Shown: positions 1 through 8,948, numbered from the stretch's first letter. The stretch is 64,000 bases of DNA from Lysinibacillus cavernae (GCF_009724685.1 NZ_WMEF01000004.1:1-64000), one strand, 5' to 3'. Notes: generated from the sequence alone by a model not told the origin. A program made the numbers and translations.

Positions 1-175
1 TCTTTGCAGGATTGTACGAAACGATTTTATCTTCTGTTGTAATGCGCTCGCCACCGATAATTAGTGGGTAGTCTTGACCTAAATAACCTTCAACTTTTTT
101 TAAAGCCTCTACATAAGCATTGTAGTTTTCCTCTTTTGAAAAATCTGTGAATGGTTCGTGTTTGTATGGAATCAT
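1..175 (-). CDS. rocA: 1-pyrroline-5-carboxylate dehydrogenase, N-terminal fragment
   Basis: The left edge cuts this gene; only the first 58 codons are in the window. The start ATG is at 175, preceded on the minus strand by GGGAGGAAA at good spacing. The visible protein begins [12 protein letters not shown] and contains PLIIGGERI, which matches the N-terminus of RocA/PutC-type NAD-dependent aldehyde dehydrogenases. These oxidise glutamate-semialdehyde/P5C to glutamate in arginine and proline catabolism. It is divergent from a RocR-like regulator and near a proline dehydrogenase, the preceding enzyme of the proline branch, so the context agrees. The catalytic residues lie outside the window. 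Confidence 0.85.
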   Translation of the reverse strand, partial: MIPYKHEPFTDFSKEENYNAYVEALKKVEGYLGQDYPLIIGGERITTEDKIVSYNPAK

Positions 176-242
176 GTCAGTTTCCTCCCATGGATAAGTG
201 GTGCCAAATGATTATGCACTCTTTAAGATTGTGATAATTATA

Positions 243-265
243 TAATGCAATATTATTTGGCATTA
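243..265. promoter_or_regulatory. possible operator in the rocA-regulator intergenic region
   Basis: Perfect 6-bp inverted arms TAATGC and GCATTA are separated by 11 nt, in the 179-bp gap between the divergent rocA and regulator genes. On the minus strand it overlaps a plausible SigA-type promoter for rocA (TTGATT, 17 nt, CATTAT). No -24/-12 SigL promoter was seen by eye. Its role as a regulator binding site is inference from position. Confidence 0.25.
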
Positions 266-354
266 ATCAACTCAAATTTTAAAACTTTTTTAATTTTTGC
301 ATCTGTTTTTCGTATTGGTGTTAGAATAAGCTTAATGGCATACAGGAGGACAAG

Positions 355-1692
355 ATGGATAATAATGTACTACAAAGTATTTATAAATACGTTATTGAAA
401 AAGGGGATATGGGAATTTGTGTAGTAGACACTGAAGGCAAGTTGCTCATATACAATAAAAAAATGCGAGAATTAGAAGGCGTTAGCGAGGACGAATTTGA
501 GGAGAGGCGAGCCTTAGAGATTATTGATTTCGAAATCGAAAAAAGTGATATTTACAAGGTGCTCAATTCTGAAACGCCAGTGCACAATATAAAAAAAACG
601 TATTGGAATAAAAAAAATCAAGAAGTGACCTATATAAGCAATATTTATCCGTTGCACCATGAAGGTGTTTTAGTGGGGGCTGTGGAATTTGCCCGAGATA
701 TTACGCAGCTTGAATACATGATGTATCAGCCATTAAGAAGATATGGCGCACCATTGACATTTGATATTATCACGGCTGTTTCGGCAGTCATGAAGGATGT
801 CATTGAAAAAGCAAAGATTGTAGCGCTAAGTAGAATGCCCGTTGTGTTAATAGGGGAATCAGGTACTGGAATAGATATGGTGGCTGAAGGAATTCATCAT
901 GATCTAAAGGTGCAAAATGATATGTTTATTGCTTTAATTTGCCGTAGAGACGAAAAAACAGTGTTAAAGCAATTTGAAAAATATATTGTTGAAAAGGAAA
1001 AAATTACTTTTTTTGCTGAACGTATTGAATATTTATCGCTCGAAGCACAAGAAAAAGTTGTCGAGCTTTTCAACAATCATCCGAATCATCAGCATGTTTT
1101 AATCGCTAGTGTTGGCAAAGACCCCATTGATTTAATTCAAAAGCAAGAGCTATCCAAAAAGCTTTACCGACTATTTTCAGGCATCACCATTTACGTTCCA
1201 CCTTTACGAGAAAGAAAAGAAGACATGATGCCTTTTATCGATGATTATTTCAAAAGACATCGTGACAGCTTTGGCTCATCTATTCAAGGGCTTTCAGAAG
1301 AAGTGCGAGAAACCTTTTTAAAATATGACTGGCCAGGTAATTTAAAGGAATTAGAAGTTTTGTTGGATGAAATCACCTCGTTGATTACAAATGAAACGAT
1401 AGTTGAATCCCATATGTTGCCTGTGCACTTCAAATGGAAAATTCAAAGTGCTTGTGAGGAAACGGAAAACGAAGTGTCAACGAGTGATTTGTTTGTCATT
1501 AAAAATCAGCAGGACATTAGGCCGTTAGATGTCTACATGAAAGAGGTAGAGGAGTACTATATTTCGAAGGCGTTAGATTTTCATCAAGGGAATATTTCCA
1601 AAACAGCTGCTGCATTGGGGATTCGTCGCCAAAGCTTACAATATCGTGTTAAAAACTATAAGCTCAATAAAAAAAGCGAAAACATTGATTAA
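355..1692 (+). CDS. RocR-like PAS/AAA/Fis regulator with a decayed ATPase domain
   Basis: 445 aa, start ATG after ACAGGAGGAC. The layout is that of RocR, the SigL (sigma-54) enhancer-binding activator of arginine catabolism: an N-terminal PAS-type sensor (about 10-115), an AAA+ core (about 130-360, with the conserved VPPLRERKED and WPGNLKELE stretches) and a C-terminal Fis-type helix-turn-helix (about 405-438, SKTAAALGI then RQSLQYR). The core is degenerate. The Walker A lysine is replaced (GESGTGI, I173), the GAFTGA loop that contacts sigma-54 is missing, and the Walker B aspartate is replaced (ITFFAER). It therefore probably cannot remodel sigma-54 polymerase and may act as a plain DNA-binding regulator of rocA. 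Divergent from rocA. The DNA-binding part looks intact. Confidence 0.8.
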   Translation: MDNNVLQSIYKYVIEKGDMGICVVDTEGKLLIYNKKMRELEGVSEDEFEERRALEIIDFEIEKSDIYKVLNSETPVHNIKKTYWNKKNQEVTYISNIYPLHHEGVLVGAVEFARDITQLEYMMYQPLRRYGAPLTFDIITAVSAVMKDVIEKAKIVALSRMPVVLIGESGTGIDMVAEGIHHDLKVQNDMFIALICRRDEKTVLKQFEKYIVEKEKITFFAERIEYLSLEAQEKVVELFNNHPNHQHVLIASVGKDPIDLIQKQELSKKLYRLFSGITIYVPPLRERKEDMMPFIDDYFKRHRDSFGSSIQGLSEEVRETFLKYDWPGNLKELEVLLDEITSLITNETIVESHMLPVHFKWKIQSACEETENEVSTSDLFVIKNQQDIRPLDVYMKEVEEYYISKALDFHQGNISKTAAALGIRRQSLQYRVKNYKLNKKSENID

Positions 1693-1710
1693 CAATGTTT
1701 TCGCTTTTTT
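1671..1710. terminator. intrinsic terminator, probably bidirectional
   Basis: Perfect 17-bp stem (1671-1687 with 1693-1709) and a 5-nt loop containing the end of the regulator gene. U-rich tracts lie on both sides, so it can also stop transcription arriving from proline dehydrogenase on the minus strand. Confidence 0.9.
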
Positions 1711-1766
1711 GATGTAAACAGATGGGTAGGTTCTCGAAACTGTCGGATAGCATCTACCTTGAACTA

Positions 1767-2741
1767 CTATTTTCCTTTTTTTGAAAGGCGTCCAAGGGCA
1801 AATGCTGCTGCTCCTAAACCAATTGCCATGTTCGTTTTTTTGTTAAACACTTGTTTTGTCACAAGCGCTACATTTTGTGGACGTTCTGCTAAACGGCGCA
1901 TAAAGTAACCGTACCAATCGTTACCAAATGGTAGGTATGTGCAGAAGTTATAGCCTTCACGTGCAAGGTCCAACTGCATTTCTTTACGGAAACCATATAA
2001 CATTTGGAATTCGAATTTGTCATTTGAAATGTTATGTTGTTTCACAAATTGTTTTACATGGTTGATCACATTATGGTCGTGTGTAGCAATTGATGTGAAT
2101 TTACCATGTAACAAGTGATACTCAATTAATTTCAGATAGTTGCGGTCGATATCACCTTTTGATTGGTATGCTACATTTTCTGGCTCTTTGTAAGCACCTT
2201 TTACAATACGTAAACGGAAGTTTTTGTATTTCTCAATATTTTCCTCAGATTCGAAGAAGTAAGCTTGAATAACTGTACCTACGTTATCAAACTCTTTGTG
2301 TAGCTCCTCTAATAACTCAAAAGAGCTGTATAAACGTTCGTAGTTTTCCATATCGAAATTCACGAAAATATTATATTGATGGGCAAGAGCCACGATTTCT
2401 TTTAAGTTTTCATAGCAAAATGCATAATCAATATCTAAACCTAATTGTGAAGGTTTAAGTGAGATGTGAGCATCAAGTTGCTCATCATGGATAGCTTGAA
2501 CGACAGCCAAAATATTATTTTTTGCTGCTGTTGCCTCTGATTTTTCGTAGACGAATTCGCCTAGATTATCGACTGTACAAGAAATATTAGCTTTGTTTAA
2601 TTCTCTAATCGATTGCACAACTTCAGGTAAGCTTGTCCCAGCAACAACACTTTGGGCACCCATTTTAAGACCATATTTTTGTGCAGCGCTATTTAATAAT
2701 TTGTTTTCTGATAAGTAAATGAAAAAATCACGTAATACCAT
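1767..2741 (-). CDS. proline dehydrogenase
   Basis: 324 aa from the second of two adjacent ATGs. The site GGAGG lies 6 nt before ATG 2741 but only 3 nt before ATG 2744, so 2741 is preferred. It belongs to the monofunctional FAD-dependent proline dehydrogenase family (PRODH, TIM barrel; Bacillus PutB/FadM type), which oxidises proline to P5C and passes electrons to the respiratory chain. The C-terminal signature YGYFMRRLAERP is visible, and the length fits the roughly 300-aa Bacillus form. The last 20 residues are glycine/alanine-rich then lysine-rich, which may help membrane association. With rocA at the left edge it completes the path from proline to glutamate. Confidence 0.92.
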   Translation of the reverse strand: MVLRDFFIYLSENKLLNSAAQKYGLKMGAQSVVAGTSLPEVVQSIRELNKANISCTVDNLGEFVYEKSEATAAKNNILAVVQAIHDEQLDAHISLKPSQLGLDIDYAFCYENLKEIVALAHQYNIFVNFDMENYERLYSSFELLEELHKEFDNVGTVIQAYFFESEENIEKYKNFRLRIVKGAYKEPENVAYQSKGDIDRNYLKLIEYHLLHGKFTSIATHDHNVINHVKQFVKQHNISNDKFEFQMLYGFRKEMQLDLAREGYNFCTYLPFGNDWYGYFMRRLAERPQNVALVTKQVFNKKTNMAIGLGAAAFALGRLSKKGK

Positions 2742-3301
2742 CATATGCCTCCAAAATTGAAAATTTTAAATTCTTGGCGATTATAACACTTTTTTTGAAA
2801 AGTAAAACGCTTTGATTTACAGAAAAAAATTTTTTGAAGGAAAGAAAACGGGAAGAAACTATTGTGGTGATTGACTTTTTTTAAGTAAAAAGTACAAAAA
2901 AAAAATTTTTTTCAGAAAAAAGGACTTTTCAAAATAATAAATTTGATTTATGTTGATAGTTATATGTCTTAAATTGAGTAAAAAGTATTGTAAGAGTTTA
3001 CTTTGAATGAATTGCTAATTGGATTCCTTATCTAACGAAAAATATATCAATATAATTTTAGAAAATAGTGGGTATCTTAGAAGAAATTCTTGGATAGCCA
3101 CTTTTTATTAATACATTTATATATCATATTAATAGTGGTTTATAATAAAAAAAAAAGAGGGTGTATTATAATAAAATGGTGTATAATCATGGATAAAATA
3201 TGTACATTCTGTGAACTGTAGTTACTTTTGATTTAGAATAGTGTGTCTATATTAATACTGAAGGGAATATGACTACTCTAAACTAAGATAAGGTGGAAAG
3301 T
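2742..3301. other. 560-bp AT-rich intergenic region without a gene
   Basis: Very AT-rich stretch between the divergent proline dehydrogenase and TetR genes. It should hold both promoters. No open frame with a credible ribosome site was found. The only structured element is the hairpin at 3067-3106. Confidence 0.6.
3067..3106 (+). terminator. orphan terminator-like hairpin
   Basis: AGTGGGTATC at 3067-3076 pairs with GATAGCCACT at 3093-3102 with one mismatch; an inner AAGAA/TTCTT pairing extends it, and CTTTTTA follows. No gene precedes it on this strand, so it could end a short untranslated RNA or be a relic. Confidence 0.4.
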
Positions 3302-3901
3302 ATGGCAAGAGGCAGAAAATATAATTCAAATGGAGAACGAAGCAAACAACTATTACTTGAAAAAGCGATAGAGCTATTTTCTGATAAAGGGTATCATCAT
3401 ACGAAAATTAGTGACATTGTAAAGGCTGCCAACGTAACTCAGCCTACTTTTTATCTCTATTTTAAAAGTAAGGATGCACTTTATAACGATTTGAATTCAC
3501 AATTTCAAAGTGGATTTTTAGAAGTGATGAGTAGTAAGCCTGCTGAAATTGTAGAAAATGGATTGCGAGGTTTTGTCACGCTGTTAGAGCAAAAGTTATT
3601 AAGTTTGTTCGTTTACATCATAGAAAATCCAAAATTATCAAAAATCGGTTTTTTTGAGTCGGAGCAATCACATTTAGTGAAAACTCAACTGACACAGCAA
3701 TTGATCCACCTTATCTACCTTCATGACTGCGATAAAGATTTGCAACTGTATAGTGTAGATATCAAAATAATGATAGATTGTTTAGTAGGATCGATGGAAA
3801 GATTAATAGTAACGAATTTATTAGAACAAAAAAGATTACCTGCTGAACTAGCAAATGATATTGTACAATTATATTTTTGGAAAACTAAAGAAGTTATATA
3901 A
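3302..3901 (+). CDS. TetR/AcrR-family transcriptional regulator
   Basis: 199 aa from ATG 3302, which has AAGGTGG five nt upstream; an in-frame GTG at 3293 lies inside that ribosome site and is rejected. Residues about 10-55 form the TetR helix-turn-helix (AIELFSDKGYHHTKISDI, then TQPTFYLYF), which is clear-cut. The C-terminal ligand domain is not diagnostic, so the ligand and target genes are unknown. The gene stands alone: its neighbours (proline dehydrogenase, S41 protease) are on the other strand, so autoregulation or control of a distant locus is possible. Confidence 0.9.
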   Translation: MARGRKYNSNGERSKQLLLEKAIELFSDKGYHHTKISDIVKAANVTQPTFYLYFKSKDALYNDLNSQFQSGFLEVMSSKPAEIVENGLRGFVTLLEQKLLSLFVYIIENPKLSKIGFFESEQSHLVKTQLTQQLIHLIYLHDCDKDLQLYSVDIKIMIDCLVGSMERLIVTNLLEQKRLPAELANDIVQLYFWKTKEVI

Positions 3902-3903
3902 AA

Positions 3904-3955
3904 AATCCTCTCATCGATACTTATTATCGCTGAGAGGATTATTTTTATTTTTTTA
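3904..3955. terminator. bidirectional intrinsic terminator
   Basis: AATCCTCTCA (3904-3913) pairs with TGAGAGGATT (3931-3940), with an additional inner CGATA/TATCG pairing. A T-rich run follows on the plus strand and an A-rich run precedes, so it serves the convergent TetR and S41 protease genes. Confidence 0.9.
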
Positions 3956-5318
3956 GTTTAATATGCTGATAAAAGCCTTTTTGGCCTTTGCTATGTGCAT
4001 TCGGATGAATGAGTAACAAATATTCTTGATCTGCCAATAAAGGATTCGATGGTGTCACAATAATTGAACTTCCTTCAACTTTGACTGTTGCTGGTACTTC
4101 TTTAGCCCCTAAAGCAACGAGTTGAATGTTGCCTTTAGCAATTTGTGGAGTAAGTGCTGAAGGGATTTTTATTGTGAATTTTTGCGTATCAGTCATGCTT
4201 TTCGTACTGGAAAGCTGTTTGTATTTTGAATATTTTTCCTTCAATGCGTCAAAATGAGCTTGGAAAATGGGTGCTGTTGTTGTTTGGATATTTGGTTTAA
4301 CGCCTACTTCATGAATGACTTGACCAGCAGGACCAGTAAATTTACCGACTGTTAGCTTTAAATAGCTTCCATCATGTAGTGTATAAAAGCCTTGCATAGC
4401 ACCCTTCCCATAGGTTGTTTCACCATATAAAATAGCCGCTTTCTGATCTTTTAGTGATGCGGAAAGCATTTCAGAAGCACTTGCACTATAGCGATTCACT
4501 AGAATACGAGTATTTTTAGGAAACTTTGTATCTTGGTTAGCTGCTGGTATTGTATAAGAAGTATGTGCTTCCTCCAATAAATAAGCAATTTTAGCAGATG
4601 GGAATAGTCCTGTAAGTTCCTCAGCTGTTGTAACGTAGCCGCCACCATTATTTTGCAAATCTAAGATAAATGATGTTGCGCCGCGCTGTTTTAAATCAAT
4701 AAGTGCTTTTTTGACAAGCTGTGTACCATCCTCTGAAAAGGAAGCCAAAGAAATATAGCCAACATTCCCAAACAGTAATTCAGATTGGACATTTGGTAAT
4801 GTAAACTTTTTACGTGTAATAGTTTTAGTAGTTGTCGTTTCATCACTATGTTTGAATGTAACGTTCACTTGAGATCCTTCATTACCGATTAAGAGGGAAG
4901 AGGCTTCTTGTGTAGAACGCCCAATAATGGACGCGCCATTAACAGCAATGATGATATCTCCAGCCTTAATACCAGCTTCAAATGCTCCGCTACCTTCAAT
5001 TACTTGTAAAATATGAATACCATCTTCATGTTCTTCTATTACAACACCAATCCCGATTGTTGATAGATTGATACTATTCATATAATCTTCGAATTCTTGC
5101 TTTGTAAAATAGGTTGAGTAAGGATCAAGCATATCAATGATTTCTGAGATGGATGTGGCTTTCTCTAAGTTTCCATTGATTGTTCCAACATAAGTATCCT
5201 CAATAATCTTCTTCATTTCCTTGATTAGCTGTTGCTCATTATTTGCAGCTTGGGTAGTCGTGATAGGAAGGAGAAAGAAGCCCAGAACAAATACGAACGA
5301 CCATACTAATTTTTTCAT
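3945..5318 (-). CDS. secreted S41 carboxy-terminal processing protease with Ig-like C-domain
   Basis: 457 aa, start ATG with AGAGGTG upstream. An N-terminal signal peptide (about 1-25, ending TTQAA) sends it out of the cytoplasm. A PDZ domain (about 85-165, GIGVVIEEHEDG to AGIKAGDIIIAVNG) precedes the S41 serine-protease domain, whose catalytic Ser and Lys lie in YSASASEM and YGKGAMQ. This is the CtpA/CtpB family, which trims the C-termini of exported proteins. The last 85 residues (TIKIPSAL to PLLADQEYLLLIHP) resemble the Ig-like SbsA_Ig modules of S-layer proteins, an addition not found in B. subtilis CtpA/B. The substrate is unknown. It is monocistronic. Confidence 0.88.
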   Translation of the reverse strand: MKKLVWSFVFVLGFFLLPITTTQAANNEQQLIKEMKKIIEDTYVGTINGNLEKATSISEIIDMLDPYSTYFTKQEFEDYMNSINLSTIGIGVVIEEHEDGIHILQVIEGSGAFEAGIKAGDIIIAVNGASIIGRSTQEASSLLIGNEGSQVNVTFKHSDETTTTKTITRKKFTLPNVQSELLFGNVGYISLASFSEDGTQLVKKALIDLKQRGATSFILDLQNNGGGYVTTAEELTGLFPSAKIAYLLEEAHTSYTIPAANQDTKFPKNTRILVNRYSASASEMLSASLKDQKAAILYGETTYGKGAMQGFYTLHDGSYLKLTVGKFTGPAGQVIHEVGVKPNIQTTTAPIFQAHFDALKEKYSKYKQLSSTKSMTDTQKFTIKIPSALTPQIAKGNIQLVALGAKEVPATVKVEGSSIIVTPSNPLLADQEYLLLIHPNAHSKGQKGFYQHIKLKK

Positions 5319-5450
5319 TGGACACCTCTTTTCTAGAACTCAAATTTAAAATGTATCACCCATGGTAGGACAAAAATGGATGGATACATTTTACAATTCA
5401 GTATCTGTTTTTATTATACATGAAGCCATAGTAAGAGTGGTGGAATTAAA

Positions 5451-5497
5451 CGAAAAAGAAAAAGAATCCGCTTGCCTCTAAACAGCAAGCAGATTCT
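5451..5497 (-). terminator. terminator of brnQ
   Basis: On the minus strand a 13-bp stem (5485-5497 with 5463-5475, one mismatch) is followed by TTTTTCTTTTT. Confidence 0.85.
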
Positions 5498-5503
5498 AGT
5501 AAA

Positions 5504-6826
5504 CTACTTCTTCTTTATAAGTTTATGAATAATAAAACCAATTAATGCGCCAACAACAGCTGGTAAAAGCCAACCTAAATTTTGCTCATACAATGGCAAT
5601 GCCTTTAGGATGTTTTCATATGGAGCAATTTCAACCTTCATTTGCTTTAAGCCTCCATATAGACTGACAAGGAAGGTTGGAATTAGCGCTAAAATATAAA
5701 CAATTTGTCCACCTTTAAAGAAATGATCAGCTAATGATAAAACCATTAATACCATTGCTAATGGATAAATGATTAACAGTACCGGTAAAGATGCATTAAT
5801 AATTGTCGAAAGTCCTACATTTGTAATAGCTGCACTAAATATAGTGAAGACGATTAAAAATGTTTTGTATGAGATTTTAGGGAAGAGCTTATGAAAATAT
5901 TGTGCATTAGCAGTTAATAAACCGACTGCCGTTGAAATACAAGCTAGTAGAATAGTCGCAGACAAAATAATACTTCCAAGACTCCCGAAGAGCACCTTAG
6001 CTGATTTTGCAATAATATCTCCACCATTTTCAGAGATACCAATGGCAGTGATACTTGTGTTACCGATATGACCGAGGGAGATATAAACAAATGATAAGCC
6101 AATAGCAGCAACAACACCTGCAAAAATGGTCGTATTGATTTGTTTTTTCTTATCTGTCATGCCCATATCACGCAATGCTTGTAAGATTACGATTCCGAAA
6201 ACAAGTGCACTGAGTACATCCATTGTTAAGTAACCCTGTACAAAGCCTTCTGCAAAAGGAGATGTAATGTAGCTTCCTACGGCTTCTCCTGGTTCTCCCA
6301 TTGGAGAGATAAAGCTTTTAACTGCAAGCAATAAAATAACAAGAAGCAGTGCAGGCGTTAAAATTTTTCCTACTCGATCGACAAGCTTCGATGGATTAAT
6401 GGATAAAAATAGGATTAAGGCAAAAAACAAAATGGATGTGATGAAAAGTGGTGCCCAATGATCCTTCATAGCTTCAGGAAGAAACGGCGCAATTCCTATT
6501 TCATAGGACACAGATCCAGTTCGTGGTACGGCAAAGAACGGTCCAATGGCTAAATAAACAATCGATGTAAAGATTACACCAAAAGCAGGGCTAACACGGT
6601 TGGCAAGCAGTTGTAAATCGCCTCCTGCTTTTGCGACAGCAACGATAGCTAGTAGTGGTAAACCGACACCTGTTATTAGGAATCCAATCATAGCTACTGT
6701 AATGTTTTCACCTGCTTGTTGACCTAATAACGGTGGAAAAATAATATTCCCAGCACCCAAGAATAAGGCAAATAGTAGTAATCCTACTGCTAAATTTCCT
6801 TTGATGAAATGCAAAATGTTCTTCAT
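5504..6826 (-). CDS. brnQ: branched-chain amino acid:cation symporter BrnQ
   Basis: 440 aa taken from ATG 6826, preceded by AAAGGAG at 11 nt; the in-frame extension to 6901 has no ribosome site. It belongs to the LivCS/BrnQ family of sodium- or proton-coupled leucine, isoleucine and valine importers. About 12 hydrophobic segments are visible, along with the family's N-terminal signature FLGAGNIIFPP. It sits alone between a secreted protease and a divergent wall hydrolase and has its own terminator. No leucine-rich leader or T-box was recognised upstream. Confidence 0.92.
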   Translation of the reverse strand: MKNILHFIKGNLAVGLLLFALFLGAGNIIFPPLLGQQAGENITVAMIGFLITGVGLPLLAIVAVAKAGGDLQLLANRVSPAFGVIFTSIVYLAIGPFFAVPRTGSVSYEIGIAPFLPEAMKDHWAPLFITSILFFALILFLSINPSKLVDRVGKILTPALLLVILLLAVKSFISPMGEPGEAVGSYITSPFAEGFVQGYLTMDVLSALVFGIVILQALRDMGMTDKKKQINTTIFAGVVAAIGLSFVYISLGHIGNTSITAIGISENGGDIIAKSAKVLFGSLGSIILSATILLACISTAVGLLTANAQYFHKLFPKISYKTFLIVFTIFSAAITNVGLSTIINASLPVLLIIYPLAMVLMVLSLADHFFKGGQIVYILALIPTFLVSLYGGLKQMKVEIAPYENILKALPLYEQNLGWLLPAVVGALIGFIIHKLIKKK

Positions 6827-7076
6827 AAGTATAAAAACTCCTTTAAGATTGAAAAGCTGAAACTTTCTAAAAATTTTAAATACAGAAGTGTATGTTATCA
6901 TAGGAACACGAATCTTGCAATGAATATATTATTGCAGTATAGTCGGATTTCGTCGTATTTTATAGGATTGCTAAAATGTTTGAAAAATAGTCAGTATTTC
7001 CGATTTTTCATTAGCTAGTTATCTAGTATGATAGACACACAAGGAAATATTCTAGCACGAACGGAGGCACTTTGGT

Positions 7077-7970
7077 ATGCAAAAGACAAAAAAATGGAGA
7101 TTTCTTGTTTTAAGTACGATAGCAACTTCATTTTTAGCACTACAAACAGCAGAAGCAGCAACATACACCGTACAAAAAGGCGATACTTTATCAAAAATTG
7201 CCCAAAATCATCAAGTGACTATTGAGGATATTATGAAGTGGAATAATCTATCGAAAGATACGATTTTTGTAGCCCAAAAGCTTGAGATTCAAAAGCAATT
7301 AACGGGTGAGGGGACAAAACCTTCAACCCCATCAACATCTGTAAAACCAACAGCTAGTTCTCATACAGTAGCGAAAGGTGACACATTATCAAAAATCGCA
7401 AAGCAATATAATGTGACAATTAAGGATATAAGAGATTGGAATAAACTTGAAAAAGATACGATTTATATTGGACAAGTCTTAAAGATATCTTTAGCAACAG
7501 TGAAACCCGAGGGCGATACAATACATAATAATGTGACTACAGATACGGGTACACCTTCAAAAGTAACAGATAAAGATCCTACAGTTAATGGACAGGCTAT
7601 TTATAAAAACACAGTTGAAGTAGCCAATACACTAGTTGGCACACCCTATTTATACGGTGGTAATACCCCAGTAGGTCTTGACTGCAGTGGCTTTATTTTC
7701 TATGCCTTTAATCAAGGTGGTTTGAAAATTGGAAGAGCGAGCAGTGAAGGGTATTTTAATGGCAATACAACCCATGTAGAAAATCCAGTACCTGGAGATT
7801 TAGTATTCTTTGAGAATACATATAAAGAAGGTATTTCTCATATGGGCATTTATATAGGCGATAATAAATTCATCCACGCGGGCACAGATGGTGTAGAAAT
7901 TTCGGATGTTACGTACGCTTACTGGTCTTCTAAATTAGTAGCTTATAAACGTTTTGATAGTGTGAAATAA
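7077..7970 (+). CDS. secreted LysM-NlpC/P60 peptidoglycan endopeptidase
   Basis: 297 aa, start ATG with GGAGG nine nt upstream. A signal peptide (about 1-28) is followed by two LysM wall-binding repeats (about 29-71 and 95-137, both with GDTLSKIA), a Thr/Ser/Pro linker and an NlpC/P60 domain (about 175-297). The catalytic Cys203 (LDCSGF) and the histidines of SHMGIYIG (His255) and FIHAGT (His267) are in place. Such DL-endopeptidases (LytE/CwlS type) cut stem peptides between D-Glu and m-DAP (or lysine) during growth and cell separation. Monocistronic, divergent from brnQ. Confidence 0.93.
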   Translation: MQKTKKWRFLVLSTIATSFLALQTAEAATYTVQKGDTLSKIAQNHQVTIEDIMKWNNLSKDTIFVAQKLEIQKQLTGEGTKPSTPSTSVKPTASSHTVAKGDTLSKIAKQYNVTIKDIRDWNKLEKDTIYIGQVLKISLATVKPEGDTIHNNVTTDTGTPSKVTDKDPTVNGQAIYKNTVEVANTLVGTPYLYGGNTPVGLDCSGFIFYAFNQGGLKIGRASSEGYFNGNTTHVENPVPGDLVFFENTYKEGISHMGIYIGDNKFIHAGTDGVEISDVTYAYWSSKLVAYKRFDSVK

Positions 7971-8013
7971 TATAAAAGCGATTTTTGCCTTTGCAGGAAT
8001 CACTTTTTATATG

Positions 8014-8050
8014 AAAAAACCCCTTCTTTTTTAAAAAGAAGGGGTTTTGT
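8014..8050. terminator. bidirectional intrinsic terminator
   Basis: A perfect 16-bp stem (8016-8031 with 8033-8048) with CCCC/GGGG at its core is flanked by A and T runs. It separates the convergent endopeptidase and slaP genes. Confidence 0.92.
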
Positions 8051-8051
8051 G

Positions 8052-8948
8052 TTATTGTGTAACGCGTGCTGTCCAGCGAGAAAGGTCAGCATCATTTGCA
8101 TCAACAAGATCGGCTGGGAAAATAAATGTCCAAGGCTTAGTTGAGTTAGGTTGTACAGTTAGGATCGGATCCATTTTAAATGAACCTTTGGCAATTTGTT
8201 TGCCAGTTGCATCAATGATTTCTAATGGCAATTGTTCTAAATTAATCGCTTTATTGTGTCCATTACGGATAAAGATGGATACGTTTAAATTTCCATCATC
8301 AGCTAGTTTTGCCTGTAAACCTGTGAAGTTTACCTCTGTTTCACCTAGCTTTGGTAATGTTTTAACGATTTTTTCTAGCTCTTCTTTTTGAGCTGCTGGT
8401 AATTGTTTTTCCCATGATGGATCTAGTTCTAATTGGTGTCCACGAAGGGAAACTAGGTTAAAGGCAATTTTCCAGCCATCTTCAGGGACTTCATCAACTT
8501 TAATTGAAGATTTTTCGAACTCAAACACCCATGGACGAGCGCTTTCTGCTGGAATTGTACCAAGTGCTTTAAAGTCGAAATTTTTAGATGCTACAAGCTC
8601 ATCGTTTTTATCCATGATGAAAAGTTCAATTTCGCCTAGCTCAATAGCTTGTGGTAAAGATGAACGGAAAAATGCACGAACTAACCATTTTCCACCACGA
8701 CCTTCTTCAATACTAATAGAGGATAACGATAATTGATTTGGTTTCAATGGTTCTAGCTCATTAGCAAGGAAGTTGAAGATGTATTTTTGTTCTTGTGGTA
8801 CATCCCATTCTGGATGGAAGGAAAGCTTTGTTTCAACATCACGGTTATCACCTTTATTTGTCGTAACATTTCCTAGCAAGTCTTTTGAGTCAATTGTATT
8901 TTCTTGAACGACTTTGTCTGATTTTTTAAAGAATGAAAATAAGCCCAT
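8052..8948 (-). CDS. slaP: accessory Sec system S-layer assembly protein
   Basis: 298 aa. It begins MGLFSFFKK and contains two related halves (HPEWDVPQEQKYIFNFLAN and DPSWEKQLPAAQKEEL each open a roughly 130-aa unit ending in a PWxFxF strand), the duplicated layout of the SlaP family. In Bacillus anthracis, SlaP works with SecA2 in export of the S-layer proteins Sap and EA1. The ATG overlaps the secA2 stop by one base (TAATG), so the two are translationally coupled. No signal peptide or membrane segment is seen, so it is probably cytoplasmic or membrane-peripheral. The presence of the pair implies that this organism exports S-layer protein(s), which are not in the window. Confidence 0.88.
   Translation of the reverse strand: MGLFSFFKKSDKVVQENTIDSKDLLGNVTTNKGDNRDVETKLSFHPEWDVPQEQKYIFNFLANELEPLKPNQLSLSSISIEEGRGGKWLVRAFFRSSLPQAIELGEIELFIMDKNDELVASKNFDFKALGTIPAESARPWVFEFEKSSIKVDEVPEDGWKIAFNLVSLRGHQLELDPSWEKQLPAAQKEELEKIVKTLPKLGETEVNFTGLQAKLADDGNLNVSIFIRNGHNKAINLEQLPLEIIDATGKQIAKGSFKMDPILTVQPNSTKPWTFIFPADLVDANDADLSRWTARVTQ

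Noticed and set aside
176-354. Sigma-54 (-24/-12) promoter for rocA
   Set aside because: No GG-N10-GC pair with flanking consensus was found on the minus strand; the nearest candidate has CC in place of GG.
6809-7225. Short plus-strand frames upstream of the LysM endopeptidase
   Set aside because: The first overlaps the brnQ start; the second overlaps the endopeptidase in another frame. Neither has a convincing ribosome site.
8047-8391. 114-codon plus-strand frame opposite slaP
   Set aside because: Antisense shadow of slaP, beginning inside the bidirectional terminator.
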